From assembly GCF_001957135.1 (NCBI RefSeq), contig NZ_MPHK01000002.1, positions 325,526 to 389,525 on the forward strand: DNA of 64,000 bases, read 5' to 3'. The position numbers and the translations under genes were made by a program. Positions 20,319-28,359 of this stretch are shown here, one piece after another. Position 1 is the first letter of the stretch; every line of letters begins with the position of its first letter. Under the pieces are notes generated by a model, which saw only the letters and a list, made by a program, of their open reading frames with translations, was not told where the DNA came from and did not search any database. The stretch is from Shewanella sp. UCD-KL21 (GTDB taxonomy: Bacteria; Pseudomonadota; Gammaproteobacteria; Enterobacterales; Shewanellaceae).

Positions 20319-20350
20319 AAAAAAGCCTGCAAATTACTGCAGGCTTTTTT
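20319..20350. terminator. Bidirectional terminator after the persulfide reductase gene
   Basis: Stem AAAAAAGCCTGC / GCAGGCTTTTTT with a short AT-rich loop and T runs in both directions. It lies 28 nt beyond the stop of the leftward reductase gene. The 100 bases to its left are AT-rich with nothing recognisable. Confidence 0.9.
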
Positions 20351-20377
20351 AATAACAACTAAAAATTAAAAAAACTT

Positions 20378-22081
20378 CTATGCTTTAGCAAACTTATAGG
20401 TGCGGTAACCACCGAGAAGGTTTCGGGCTTTAAAGCCGTTATTCACCAGCTGGCGATAAGCTACGTTGCCACGGAGACCCACTTGACAGTAAATGACAAT
20501 TTCTTTGTCTTTTGGCAGCTCGTTCATGCGTTGACGCAATTGATCTACTGGAATATTAATCGCGCCAGCGATACAACCACCCGCTTCAAGCTCACCTGGG
20601 TTACGGACATCTAGCAACAATTGTTCTGCTGATAAATTATCCATTTCATCAAAATGTATCGCGCTTGAATCACCTTTAATAAGGTTATTGGCCACAAATG
20701 CTGCTTGGTTGATGACATCTTTAGCGCTGCCATAAGGCGGTGCATAGGTCAGTTCAAGGTCTTGTAGCTGTTCAACTGTCATACCGGCACGTTGGGCAAC
20801 GGCCATCACGTCAATACGTTTATCGACGCCATCTTTGCCTACCGCTTGAGCGCCAAAAATTTTTCCTGTTTTAGGATCAAATAACATTTTAAACGAGACA
20901 ATTTCTGCGCCTGGGTAGTAGCTTGCATGGCTTGCGGTATGCACATACACTTTTTGGTATTCAACGCCATCACGCTTTAATTGCTTTTCATTTTGACCCG
21001 TTGAAGCAACGGCAAGGTCAAAAATCTTACAAATTGCGGTGCCCTGCGTGCCCTTATAGGTTTCATTACGGCCAAGCATATTATCTGCTGCCATACGCCC
21101 TTGGCGGTTGGCAGGCCCAGCTAGCGGCACTAAGGTTTGTTTACCGGTCACAAAGTCTTTGTCTTCTACTGCATCACCAACGGCATAAATATCTGGATCA
21201 CTGGTTTGCATGTTTTCATTGGTATAAATACCGCCTAAATCGCCAATTTTTAAACCCGCTTCTTTAGCAAGTTTTGTTTCAGGTCGAACGCCAATGGCCA
21301 TAATAAGAATATCAGTATCTAGGGACTCACCATTATTGAGTGTAAGGCTTAACTTACCTTGCTTGTGTTGGTGGGCTTCATTTTCGCCAGACTCGATACT
21401 TAAGATATTATCGCAAGGAGTAAACTCAACAGCTTCTAATGCTACCCCCAGTTGTAAATCAACACCTTGTTGGCGAATTTCTGCGTGGGCAAATCCTGCC
21501 ATTTCACGATCAACAGGAGTCATTACCTGCTCGGCCATTTCAATTACAGTGGTTTTTATCCCTAGTTGATGAAATGCTTCCATCATTTCTAAACCAATAA
21601 AACCACCACCAACCACTGTTGCGTGCTCGGGTTTGTTGGTTTTGATGGTATTCAGAATCCGATCCATATCTGGGATATTACGTAACGAGTGCGTCAATGG
21701 ATTATTAATGCCAGGAATAGGCGGAACAATGGGGCCAGCGCCTGGGCTAAGTAATAGCTTGTCATAAATTTCAGTGTATTCATTGCCACTGATTAAATTT
21801 TTTACCGTCACCGACTTAGTGACGCTATTGATTGCAGTCACTTCATTCATCACGCGAACATCAACGTTAAAGCGTGCCAAGAAACTTTCTGGCGTTTGCA
21901 GCAATAGCTTGCTTCTATCTTTGATGTCACCACCAATATGATAAGGCAGCCCACAATTGGCGAACGACACGAACTCGCCACGTTCAAACATGATGATCTC
22001 AGCATCTTCACTGAGACGACGAGCACGTGCTGCAGCTGAGCCGCCACCCGCTACACCACCGATAATTAAAATTTTTGACAT
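20378..22081 (-). CDS. NADH-dependent persulfide / CoA-disulfide reductase with rhodanese domain
   Basis: 567-residue FAD enzyme of the CoADR-rhodanese fusion family. The type studied in Shewanella loihica as Npsr reduces per- and polysulfides and CoA persulfide using NADH. FAD-binding GGVAGGGSAAARAR is at residues 8-21, the redox Cys43 lies in SFANCGLPYHIGG, the NAD(P) motif VVGGGFIGLE is near 160, and a conserved TYAPPYG precedes a C-terminal rhodanese domain with active Cys532 (YCQVGLRG). Both catalytic Cys are present. ATG start at 22081; a GGGAGAG site precedes it. It is divergent from two YeeE/YedE genes, giving a sulfane-sulfur unit. The substrate is inferred from the family. Confidence 0.92.
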   Translation of the reverse strand: MSKILIIGGVAGGGSAAARARRLSEDAEIIMFERGEFVSFANCGLPYHIGGDIKDRSKLLLQTPESFLARFNVDVRVMNEVTAINSVTKSVTVKNLISGNEYTEIYDKLLLSPGAGPIVPPIPGINNPLTHSLRNIPDMDRILNTIKTNKPEHATVVGGGFIGLEMMEAFHQLGIKTTVIEMAEQVMTPVDREMAGFAHAEIRQQGVDLQLGVALEAVEFTPCDNILSIESGENEAHQHKQGKLSLTLNNGESLDTDILIMAIGVRPETKLAKEAGLKIGDLGGIYTNENMQTSDPDIYAVGDAVEDKDFVTGKQTLVPLAGPANRQGRMAADNMLGRNETYKGTQGTAICKIFDLAVASTGQNEKQLKRDGVEYQKVYVHTASHASYYPGAEIVSFKMLFDPKTGKIFGAQAVGKDGVDKRIDVMAVAQRAGMTVEQLQDLELTYAPPYGSAKDVINQAAFVANNLIKGDSSAIHFDEMDNLSAEQLLLDVRNPGELEAGGCIAGAINIPVDQLRQRMNELPKDKEIVIYCQVGLRGNVAYRQLVNNGFKARNLLGGYRTYKFAKA

Positions 22082-22412
22082 GACTCTCTCCCGTTACAAC
22101 CGATTGCTGAACTGAAATAACTGTAATGGCAACTTAGTGTTTTGCGACGATGTCGTCTGCCATACTTTTTATTCATCGTTCTATATAGTTCACATATTGA
22201 ATAAAACATATTATCTATAAGTTTTTTCTAATGCACAACCAGTTAAACAAAATTTCATAAGATTAGATTTTATTAATATACCAGCTCTTGTATACTGCGC
22301 TAAAACCTTGCTTTAACAATGGCTTGTGTGAAATTAATGCTGCGCGATAGCGTTAATTGTTACCGCACTGACAATTAAGTGTTACAGCCGTTAAATTATT
22401 TTGGAGTGTTGA
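22082..22412. promoter_or_regulatory. Divergent promoter region of the sulfur unit
   Basis: 331 bases separate the reductase (leftward) and the YeeE pair (rightward). The region is AT-rich, especially 22170-22230, and must hold both promoters. An AT-rich stretch with ATAG/CTAT-type symmetry near 22183-22218 is the only operator candidate, and it is weak. Confidence 0.4.
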
Positions 22413-22832
22413 ATGACAGAATTCACCCCTTGGAGTGCCTTATTTGGCGGAATGCTGTTAGGCCTTTCGGTAACCATGCTCATGCTGTTAAGTGGAAAAA
22501 CAGCTGGGATCAGTGGCATTTTAGGCGGCATTTTTGGCGCTAATAACAAAGACAGAGCATGGCGAGTGGCTTTTGTTATCGCCATGGCTGCCAGTTTATT
22601 GTTTGACCCTTTAATGGGCCTTCACACCGCCGCTTTACCGGACTATTCATTAACTTGGTTATTGGTTGGCGGGTTAGCTGTCGGTATTGGTACCCAACTC
22701 GCTAATGGCTGCACTAGCGGCCATGGTATTTGCGGCATAGGTCGCCTATCAATGCGCTCAATGATTGCCACTGTGATATTTATGTTAAGTGCGGCGTTAG
22801 TGGTGTGGTTGTCTGGAGGTGTGCATGTTTAA
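22413..22832 (+). CDS. YeeE/YedE family sulfur-transport half protein, first subunit
   Basis: 139 residues, four to five hydrophobic helices. The signature GCTSGHGICG (near residue 105) carries the Cys residues typical of YeeE/YedE (thiosulfate/sulfane-sulfur) channels. The family has one-piece members and split PmpA/PmpB-type halves; this is a half. ATG preceded by TTGGAG. The 3' end overlaps the second half by 8 bp. Located in the inner membrane. Divergence from the rhodanese reductase supports uptake of a sulfur species that the reductase or rhodanese then handles (inference). Confidence 0.88.
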   Translation: MTEFTPWSALFGGMLLGLSVTMLMLLSGKTAGISGILGGIFGANNKDRAWRVAFVIAMAASLLFDPLMGLHTAALPDYSLTWLLVGGLAVGIGTQLANGCTSGHGICGIGRLSMRSMIATVIFMLSAALVVWLSGGVHV

Positions 22833-23247
22833 GGTCTTAGTAGGCTTAATCACCGGGCTGTTATTTGGCTTAGGTATGAATATTTCGCAAATGGTAAACC
22901 CTTACAAGGTGCTTAACTTTTTGGATGTCACCGGCAATTGGGATGGCAGTTTAGCCTTTGTTATTGGTGGCGCGCTATTGGTATTTTTGCCAAGTTACCA
23001 TTTTTTAATCAAACCCCGTACTCATGCCGTTAATGGCGATGAAATGCCAACGCTGCAACAGGGGCTTACGCCTAAGTTAATTATTGGCTCAGTTATTTTT
23101 GGTCTTGGCTGGGGAATGGTAGGCATTTGCCCGGGTCCGGCGGTAGCAAGTTTGTTACGCGGTGAGTCGGCGATTTACTGGTTCATGGCAAGTATGCTGC
23201 TTGGCTACTACGGGAGCAAAAATGTCCCTTGGCCAATTAAAAGGTAG
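22825..23247 (+). CDS. YeeE/YedE family sulfur-transport half protein, second subunit
   Basis: 140-residue membrane protein, the complementary half to the preceding gene, with the conserved GICPGPA Cys motif near residue 97. A GTG at 22819 also opens this frame, but the GGAGG at 22815-22819 sits 5 nt before the ATG at 22825, so the ATG is preferred. The start overlaps the upstream stop (ATGTTTAA), implying translational coupling and 1:1 synthesis. A bidirectional terminator follows about 90 nt downstream. Confidence 0.87.
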   Translation: MFKVLVGLITGLLFGLGMNISQMVNPYKVLNFLDVTGNWDGSLAFVIGGALLVFLPSYHFLIKPRTHAVNGDEMPTLQQGLTPKLIIGSVIFGLGWGMVGICPGPAVASLLRGESAIYWFMASMLLGYYGSKNVPWPIKR

Positions 23248-23335
23248 TCCCCTTAAGAAACACAGTGGGACCTTGCGCGGTTAAGCTCAAGTGAGTGCTT
23301 AGCATTTTGCAGCACTAAAATATCTATCCCTTTTT

Positions 23336-23369
23336 AAAAATGCCAGCGATATAATCGCTGGCATTTTTT
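23336..23369. terminator. Bidirectional terminator between yeeE pair and lgt-like gene
   Basis: Long stem around GCCAGCGA / TCGCTGGC, extended by A/T pairs, with a 5-nt loop and a seven-T run on the + strand; A-tract symmetry makes it usable in both directions. It separates convergent genes. Confidence 0.9.
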
Positions 23370-23381
23370 TATCGCTTTTAG

Positions 23382-24179
23382 CTAACTGACTGAAGCATCA
23401 GGCTGCTTTTTCATATAAGCCATAACCACTAACCCTAGCCCCAATAACACAAACGGCACGCTAAGCATTTGCCCTACGCTCATACTCCAATCTTGGGCAA
23501 AGTCAGCCTGTCTTACTTTTACAAATTCAATTAAATAACGTGAGCCATAAACCAGCGCTAGAAATAGCCCTAATAATGCCCCTTGTTTTTGTTTCATGTC
23601 AGTAAAACGATATAGCAGCCACATTAGAATAAATAGCGTTAAATAGGTGATTGCTTCATATAATTGCGCAGGATGACGTGGCAGCATATCAATACGCTGG
23701 AAAATAATGCCCCAAGGTTTATCCGTTGGCACCCCGACAATTTCTGAATTGGTAAAATTGGCCATACGGACAAAAAAGCAGAAAATACCAGTGGCGATGG
23801 CAATGCGATCCATCAAGAATAAAAACGGTAACTGCACCTTGCGTTTATAAAGACACATGGCTAACAACACACCAACAGTGCCCCCGTGACTGGCAAGCCC
23901 GCCTTTCCAAATAGCGAATATTTTTAAGGGGTTGGCAAAGTAATAGCCCGGCTCATAAAATAACACGTGCCCTAATCGCGCACCTACAACAATGCCGACC
24001 ACACAGTAAATGACTAAATCATCTAATGACTCAACATCAAGCGCTTCAAGCACATAAATGCGCCTCATTACTAAAAAACCACTGATAATGGCGGTGGCAA
24101 ACAACACTCCATACCAATGAATTTTTAGCCCCATAAACGACAACATAACAGGGTCGACATTCCAAACTATATGCTCCAA
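23382..24179 (-). CDS. lgt: Prolipoprotein diacylglyceryl transferase (Lgt) family, atypical
   Basis: 265-residue seven-helix inner-membrane protein that transfers diacylglycerol to the lipobox Cys of prolipoproteins. HGGTVG near residue 98 and RMANFTNSEIVG near 138 correspond to the catalytic HGG and GRxGNFxNxE blocks of Lgt; the conserved Arg and Asn are kept but the flanking Gly residues are not. GARLGHVLFYEP and the NSEI(V/Y)G form resemble, from memory, Bacteroidetes-type Lgt more than the enterobacterial enzyme. Shewanella normally carries lgt next to thyA, which is absent here, so this may be a second, acquired copy. Confidence 0.85.
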   Translation of the reverse strand: MEHIVWNVDPVMLSFMGLKIHWYGVLFATAIISGFLVMRRIYVLEALDVESLDDLVIYCVVGIVVGARLGHVLFYEPGYYFANPLKIFAIWKGGLASHGGTVGVLLAMCLYKRKVQLPFLFLMDRIAIATGIFCFFVRMANFTNSEIVGVPTDKPWGIIFQRIDMLPRHPAQLYEAITYLTLFILMWLLYRFTDMKQKQGALLGLFLALVYGSRYLIEFVKVRQADFAQDWSMSVGQMLSVPFVLLGLGLVVMAYMKKQPDASVS

Positions 24180-24400
24180 AATCGATGCTCCATATCAGAT
24201 TGAATAATAAACATGCTAACAAGAGTATTACGTGCTTTGAGGTGGTAATTCAAGCAGTGATTATTTACTCCCTTCATTCAGCGAGTATCAACATCTATCT
24301 AACAAGCCTAATTCCGGCTATTAAGCTATGATGATATCTAGGGTGTCTTTATATTTGATTCTCATCAATTCATCCTGCTAAATAACTAGGAGCCATCGTT

Positions 24401-24964
24401 ATGAGTATTACCGCTATTGATGCCCAAACAGCCTTAATTGTTATCGATTTACAGCAAGGGCTGGTGACCTTAGATACTTGTCATCCCATCAAAGATATTA
24501 TCGATAATAGTTGTAAATTAGTGTCGTTATTTCGCTATGCCAGTTTACCGATTGTGCTGGTTAATGTGGATGGCATCGCGCCAGGGCGCACAGAACAAGT
24601 CAGAGTGCAGCAACAAAAACCAGAAAATTGGAGCCTATTGATTGATGAGTTACAACCTCAGCAAGACGATTTACAGTTAACCAAAAACACTTGGGGCGCT
24701 TTTGCTTCAACAGAGCTGCACAAGTACTTAGCATCATTAAAAGTCTCCCAAGTGGTCATTAGTGGTATCGCCACCAGCATGGGGGTGGAATCAACCGCAA
24801 GACAAGCCTTTGAGCTGGGCTACAACGTCACCATCGCCACTGATGCCATTACTGATTTTAATATGGATATTCATAACAATAGCGTTCACTCTATTTTCCC
24901 TAAGCTTGCTGAAACCGGCACCACTGCTGATATTGTCGATAGAATATCTACTGATCATGCTTAG
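24401..24964 (+). CDS. Isochorismatase-family hydrolase lacking the catalytic Cys
   Basis: 187-residue cysteine-hydrolase fold. The general Asp lies in VIDLQQG (near residue 16) and the Lys in LTKNTWGAF (near 92), but the usual Cys of the G-x-A-T-x-x-C-V loop is Gly in GIATSMGVESTAR. A Gly there also occurs in EntB/PhzD-type isochorismatases that hydrolyse vinyl ethers without a Cys, so the protein may be active but not as an amidase. ATG with AGGAG 8 nt upstream. Single-gene unit, substrate unknown. Confidence 0.85.
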   Translation: MSITAIDAQTALIVIDLQQGLVTLDTCHPIKDIIDNSCKLVSLFRYASLPIVLVNVDGIAPGRTEQVRVQQQKPENWSLLIDELQPQQDDLQLTKNTWGAFASTELHKYLASLKVSQVVISGIATSMGVESTARQAFELGYNVTIATDAITDFNMDIHNNSVHSIFPKLAETGTTADIVDRISTDHA

Positions 24965-25410
24965 TTTTAAGCTGCAGTTAACTCAAGCAAGGTTAGTCAT
25001 TCTGCCCCATCGTTTGTAGCAGCATTCATATCCTCTGATTCCATGGGTGGTAGGTGATGGATGATAGGTGATAGCTGCTATCCACTACGCCGCTTAGCGA
25101 ACAAATTATTAAAACAGTGCTGCACTTTCATTGATGAGCTTAACCTGACAACAACCTTGTATTCTGGGGGGATTTACAAAAACTAGCATCAGCAATTGTG
25201 TCTTATGTCCAACATTGCTTACTATAAATTACGGCCTATTTGAACAGTTAACTCCGACTTGTTGGACAAATAATTCCGTTTTTCTTGGACAGCACAATAT
25301 GGTTCTTTGGTCTGTGTTAGCTAGAAATGCATGGGATACCTTGGTGATGAATGATGAAATATCAACTTTACGCTCAGGCTAAAGCTCTTGCTGAATTCGG
25401 TTTATCTCAT
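24965..25410. other. Gene-poor region with short inverted repeat
   Basis: 446 bases with no credible ORF. A perfect 9-bp inverted pair TGTCCAACA (25206-25214) / TGTTGGACA (25260-25268) and a further TTGGACA copy at about 25284 are present. This looks like eroded mobile-element ends next to the RHS remnant. Confidence 0.45.
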
Positions 25411-25651
25411 TTAGCAAAGCAGGTAATTTAAAGCTGCGAAAACTCGCCAATATTTCTTAACAAACTTCCCAAACTTCTTAAAGAAATAGCCGCTCCGATC
25501 CGTATAACTCAACGGGTTATTCAACACATAACTATAACGGTTATAGTTCTGGCTATTCGTTGGGGTCTGAATATGCGGATCAGCTTGCAGGAATCTACCC
25601 AACGTTGGATCGTAGATCCGGCCGTTCATATGGGCGCTTAGGATGTAGGGT
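25411..25651 (-). pseudogene. RHS repeat-associated core domain remnant
   Basis: The open frame encodes the C-terminal signature of RHS/YD-repeat toxins: [37 protein letters not shown] full RHS protein has well over 1000 residues; here only about 80 codons survive, opening just after a stop at 25652, with a short basic tail after the core. No N-terminal YD repeats are nearby, so this is a displaced 3' fragment. The retained ATG at 25629 probably does not start a functional protein. Confidence 0.8.
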
Positions 25652-25691
25652 ATTTTCTCTTACAAAAGTTATTTTTTTCAAATAGGTACAG

Positions 25692-27203
25692 CTATAACAA
25701 CGAAGCTAAAAATTTTGTAAAGGGAGCTATATTTTGCTCGACGCTTGCCGCTTCTAATGCTTCCATGTACTCACTTCTTCGCTCAACGGGTACAATCGTC
25801 CACGAGTAACCACCTGCTGCCATCATCAAGTTCATAATAAATCGTCCCATTCGACCATTACCATCAAAATAAGGGTGAATATAAACAAAAATAAAATGCC
25901 CTAATACAACGCTAACCGCAGGGTTCTCTTCTTCCATTAATAAATCGAAAAGTGCAGGCATCAACTCTCTAACAGCTGCTTTGGTTGGTGGGGTATGTTT
26001 TGACTTTCTAATATAAACAGGCCCCGTTCGATAACCGGCTAAATCAGATTGTTTAATAATTCCAGCGGCAACACTTGGGCCGAATAAAGCTAAGTACCAA
26101 TCAGCATGAACTGCTTCGAATACTTCTCCTGGGTTTTCACCATTAAGTACACGTTCAACGGCTAACTTTACTTGTTGAAAGGCATCCCAATAACCTTTCG
26201 CAGCCATTGCATCTAAATGCTTTCTACTATCATCAGATTGTTCAGGATTCCAATTACCTGAGCGTACATGTTCAATGAGCTCATGTGTTACTCGGTAGCC
26301 TTCAATCGATAGTGAGTGATAAGCATCAGTAACAAACTTGTCTTCTACTTCATTTAAGTAGCCTTGAACATTTATTTTAGCGTCAGCTACATCTGGAAAA
26401 TGGGTAATCACATCGGTTCGCATGCTTTGCCACAATAAACGCAGTCGATTTACATAGGGTGAAACTTCACGGCGACCAAAGGTGATGTTTGTTTCATCTT
26501 CAAATGGATCAACTTCTTTAACTTTAAAATCTGCTGCATCCATGCTTTTAATGATATTATCCGCAATCAAGCCTCTGCCAATATTACGAAATGCCCCAGC
26601 CAATCGTCCTGCACTGGCAACATGACCACCATCAAGTAATACACTCAGGACTTCTGAGGCATCTGTGACCATTGAAAGTAGTGTTCTCATTTGAATGGGC
26701 TTTTGTGCAAAGGTAGTTTTAGCACAATGCACTAAAGTTGCGGCCAAGCTATACACTCTCAAACCATCAACGACTGTTAACTGTGCTTGCTCTGGCATCG
26801 CAGAGCGAATATCAAATACCGAAGTATTATGGAGTAAAGCCGTTGGTTTATTTCGCCCTTTAGGGGAGCGAACTAATAACTGAAGAGGAACCGTTTTATC
26901 ACCAATATGAATTTGAATTGATTGCTCTGGTGATAAACACCAGTTTTGCTGAAGACGCTCATCTAGATATGCCCCACAAAAATCCCAAAAGAATGTATAC
27001 CAAGCGGTACTATCCCCCTGTTGTTCATCTGGGCTTGAAGAAATATACCAACCTCGCATCACTTCTTTGATGAAGCCATGTTTAGTTAAGCGTTCTCTAT
27101 CGGCGCGTTCAAGCATTTTTGATTGCACAGCAATAATCCCGCTATCTTGTAATAGCTTTAATTGCTCTAGCGAATGTGCAAGCTTCTCTGATACTTGACT
27201 CAT
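25692..27203 (-). CDS. Fic-family AMPylase fused to N-terminal AbiEi-like DNA-binding region
   Basis: 503 residues from the ATG at 27203. The C-terminal Fic domain has the full catalytic motif HPYFDGNGRMGR (near residue 443), and SLSIEGYR upstream matches the S/TxxxE(G/N) autoinhibitory helix of class II Fic enzymes, so it should transfer AMP (or a related nucleotide) to a target and restrain itself. Residues 1-240 resemble AbiEi-type antitoxin/transcription-factor regions (GIIAV...LTKHGFIKEVMRGWY winged-helix pattern), suggesting DNA binding. A TTG at 27236 also opens the frame, but it would put one of five 23-bp direct repeats inside the gene, so the ATG is preferred. These repeats are the likely operator. 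Confidence 0.9.
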   Translation of the reverse strand: MSQVSEKLAHSLEQLKLLQDSGIIAVQSKMLERADRERLTKHGFIKEVMRGWYISSSPDEQQGDSTAWYTFFWDFCGAYLDERLQQNWCLSPEQSIQIHIGDKTVPLQLLVRSPKGRNKPTALLHNTSVFDIRSAMPEQAQLTVVDGLRVYSLAATLVHCAKTTFAQKPIQMRTLLSMVTDASEVLSVLLDGGHVASAGRLAGAFRNIGRGLIADNIIKSMDAADFKVKEVDPFEDETNITFGRREVSPYVNRLRLLWQSMRTDVITHFPDVADAKINVQGYLNEVEDKFVTDAYHSLSIEGYRVTHELIEHVRSGNWNPEQSDDSRKHLDAMAAKGYWDAFQQVKLAVERVLNGENPGEVFEAVHADWYLALFGPSVAAGIIKQSDLAGYRTGPVYIRKSKHTPPTKAAVRELMPALFDLLMEEENPAVSVVLGHFIFVYIHPYFDGNGRMGRFIMNLMMAAGGYSWTIVPVERRSEYMEALEAASVEQNIAPFTKFLASLL

Positions 27204-27213
27204 GTTAACACCG

Positions 27214-27328
27214 TTAGCTTTTAATGATTTCAACAACTAGCTTTTAGTGTAAATCAAAATTAGCTTTTAATGAAGCTACTAATTAGCTTTTAATGAAGCT
27301 ACTAATTAGCTTTTAATGTATAAACGAT
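27214..27328. promoter_or_regulatory. Five 23-bp iterons in the fic / orphan-ORF intergenic region
   Basis: Core TTAGCTTTTAATG recurs with exact 23-bp spacing at 27214, 27237 (CTAGCTTTTAGTG), 27260, 27283 and 27306. Units 3 and 4 are identical over all 23 bp. The array starts 11 bp before the fic ATG and ends about 60 bp before the divergent ORF. Spacing near two helical turns puts every site on roughly the same face of the DNA, as expected for cooperative binding by an autoregulator. Confidence 0.88.
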
Positions 27329-27389
27329 AGAGTTTTCAGCACTATAATCTTTACCTACGCTTACTTAAAGCCCTTAAATATCTATCGTT

Positions 27390-27944
27390 ATGCAGAATCC
27401 ATTATCTTCAAAAGTAAAACAAATTGACGGAAAGCTCCATGCTGAATTCCCCGCTAAAGTGACTGATACACTTAACATAAAAGAAGGTGACATCATTGAG
27501 TTCGGTCTTAGTAAACACATAGAACTTTGGAAAAGTCAGCAAATAACTATTCCAGAAAAAATTGTACCTTTATCAAAAGCTGCTTTTAAATCTGATGATT
27601 ATATTTTTAGATGGCTTAATACCTCAAGAAGGCTTAGATATGGCTGTGGGGATTTGCTAAGCCACTCGCTATTTAGGCAAGTCTACTTCCCCATCAGCAA
27701 ACCTTTATTTGATGTAATAACTAAACTTCTAACTCCCCAAACGGGTGAAAACACCTATTTTTCAAGCGAAAGATACCAAGTATTTACAAGTGAACAATCT
27801 ATCAAGTTTAATGCCATTCAATCATTTGAAAACGCAGGTATTCCGCTACATGGCCAAGTTTTTGGTGCGTTTCTATATGATCTAAAATCATGTGATATCA
27901 ATACGATTTTAACGGAGCTAAAGTGCCTAAAAAAGATACTCTAA
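27390..27944 (+). CDS. Orphan protein with AbrB/MazE-like N-terminus, divergent from fic
   Basis: 184 residues, no confident family. Residues 6-50 (KVKQIDGKLHAEFP...NIKEGDIIEF) follow the swapped-hairpin AbrB/MazE pattern, G-x-L...(I/F)P...L-x-I-x-x-G-D. The remainder is unassigned. No clear ribosome site precedes the ATG. An alternative frame across 27600-27660 also reads plausibly, so a frameshift is possible. It shares the iteron-filled intergenic region with fic and could be an antitoxin-like partner; that is inference from position only. Confidence 0.5.
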   Translation: MQNPLSSKVKQIDGKLHAEFPAKVTDTLNIKEGDIIEFGLSKHIELWKSQQITIPEKIVPLSKAAFKSDDYIFRWLNTSRRLRYGCGDLLSHSLFRQVYFPISKPLFDVITKLLTPQTGENTYFSSERYQVFTSEQSIKFNAIQSFENAGIPLHGQVFGAFLYDLKSCDINTILTELKCLKKIL

Positions 27945-28359
27945 ATAAAAAAATAATACCGGTACGTTATATTGGTTAATCAAGAAAATAACAGCTTACT
28001 TCGAGCCAGAACAACGACATTTTATCCATCAATAACCACCTAGATTCACCAATAAGCAAGCTGTCCAATCAACCATATTTACTTGTAACGATTTAAACGG
28101 AAATAAGTGCTCAGTTTTTTCATCGTAAAATGTCCAAATCATCGAAATATATGCTTACCTTCATCCCGCCAACCAGGATCTGGCATGACTATTCCTGCAA
28201 AGGATTAGTGCGACCAACCATGGCTCATTTTCAAGCTAACATATTGAAATTATGATATTAAAAAATTAACAGTAGTTCGTAAATATTTGACCACAATCAA
28301 TTTATCCTAAATGGTGCTCTGGCAAAATGTAGCAACACTTTTGCAACCAATTAGCTTGT
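27945..28359. other. Intergenic region without recognisable feature
   Basis: 415 bases with stops in all frames. No repeat, terminator or RNA was recognised. The promoter for the downstream chemoreceptor should be here. The chemoreceptor ATG has no obvious Shine-Dalgarno sequence. Confidence 0.4.

Noticed and set aside
22819..23247. GTG 22819 as start of the second YeeE half
   Set aside because: It would place the GGAGG ribosome site on the start codon itself; ATG 22825 has correct spacing.
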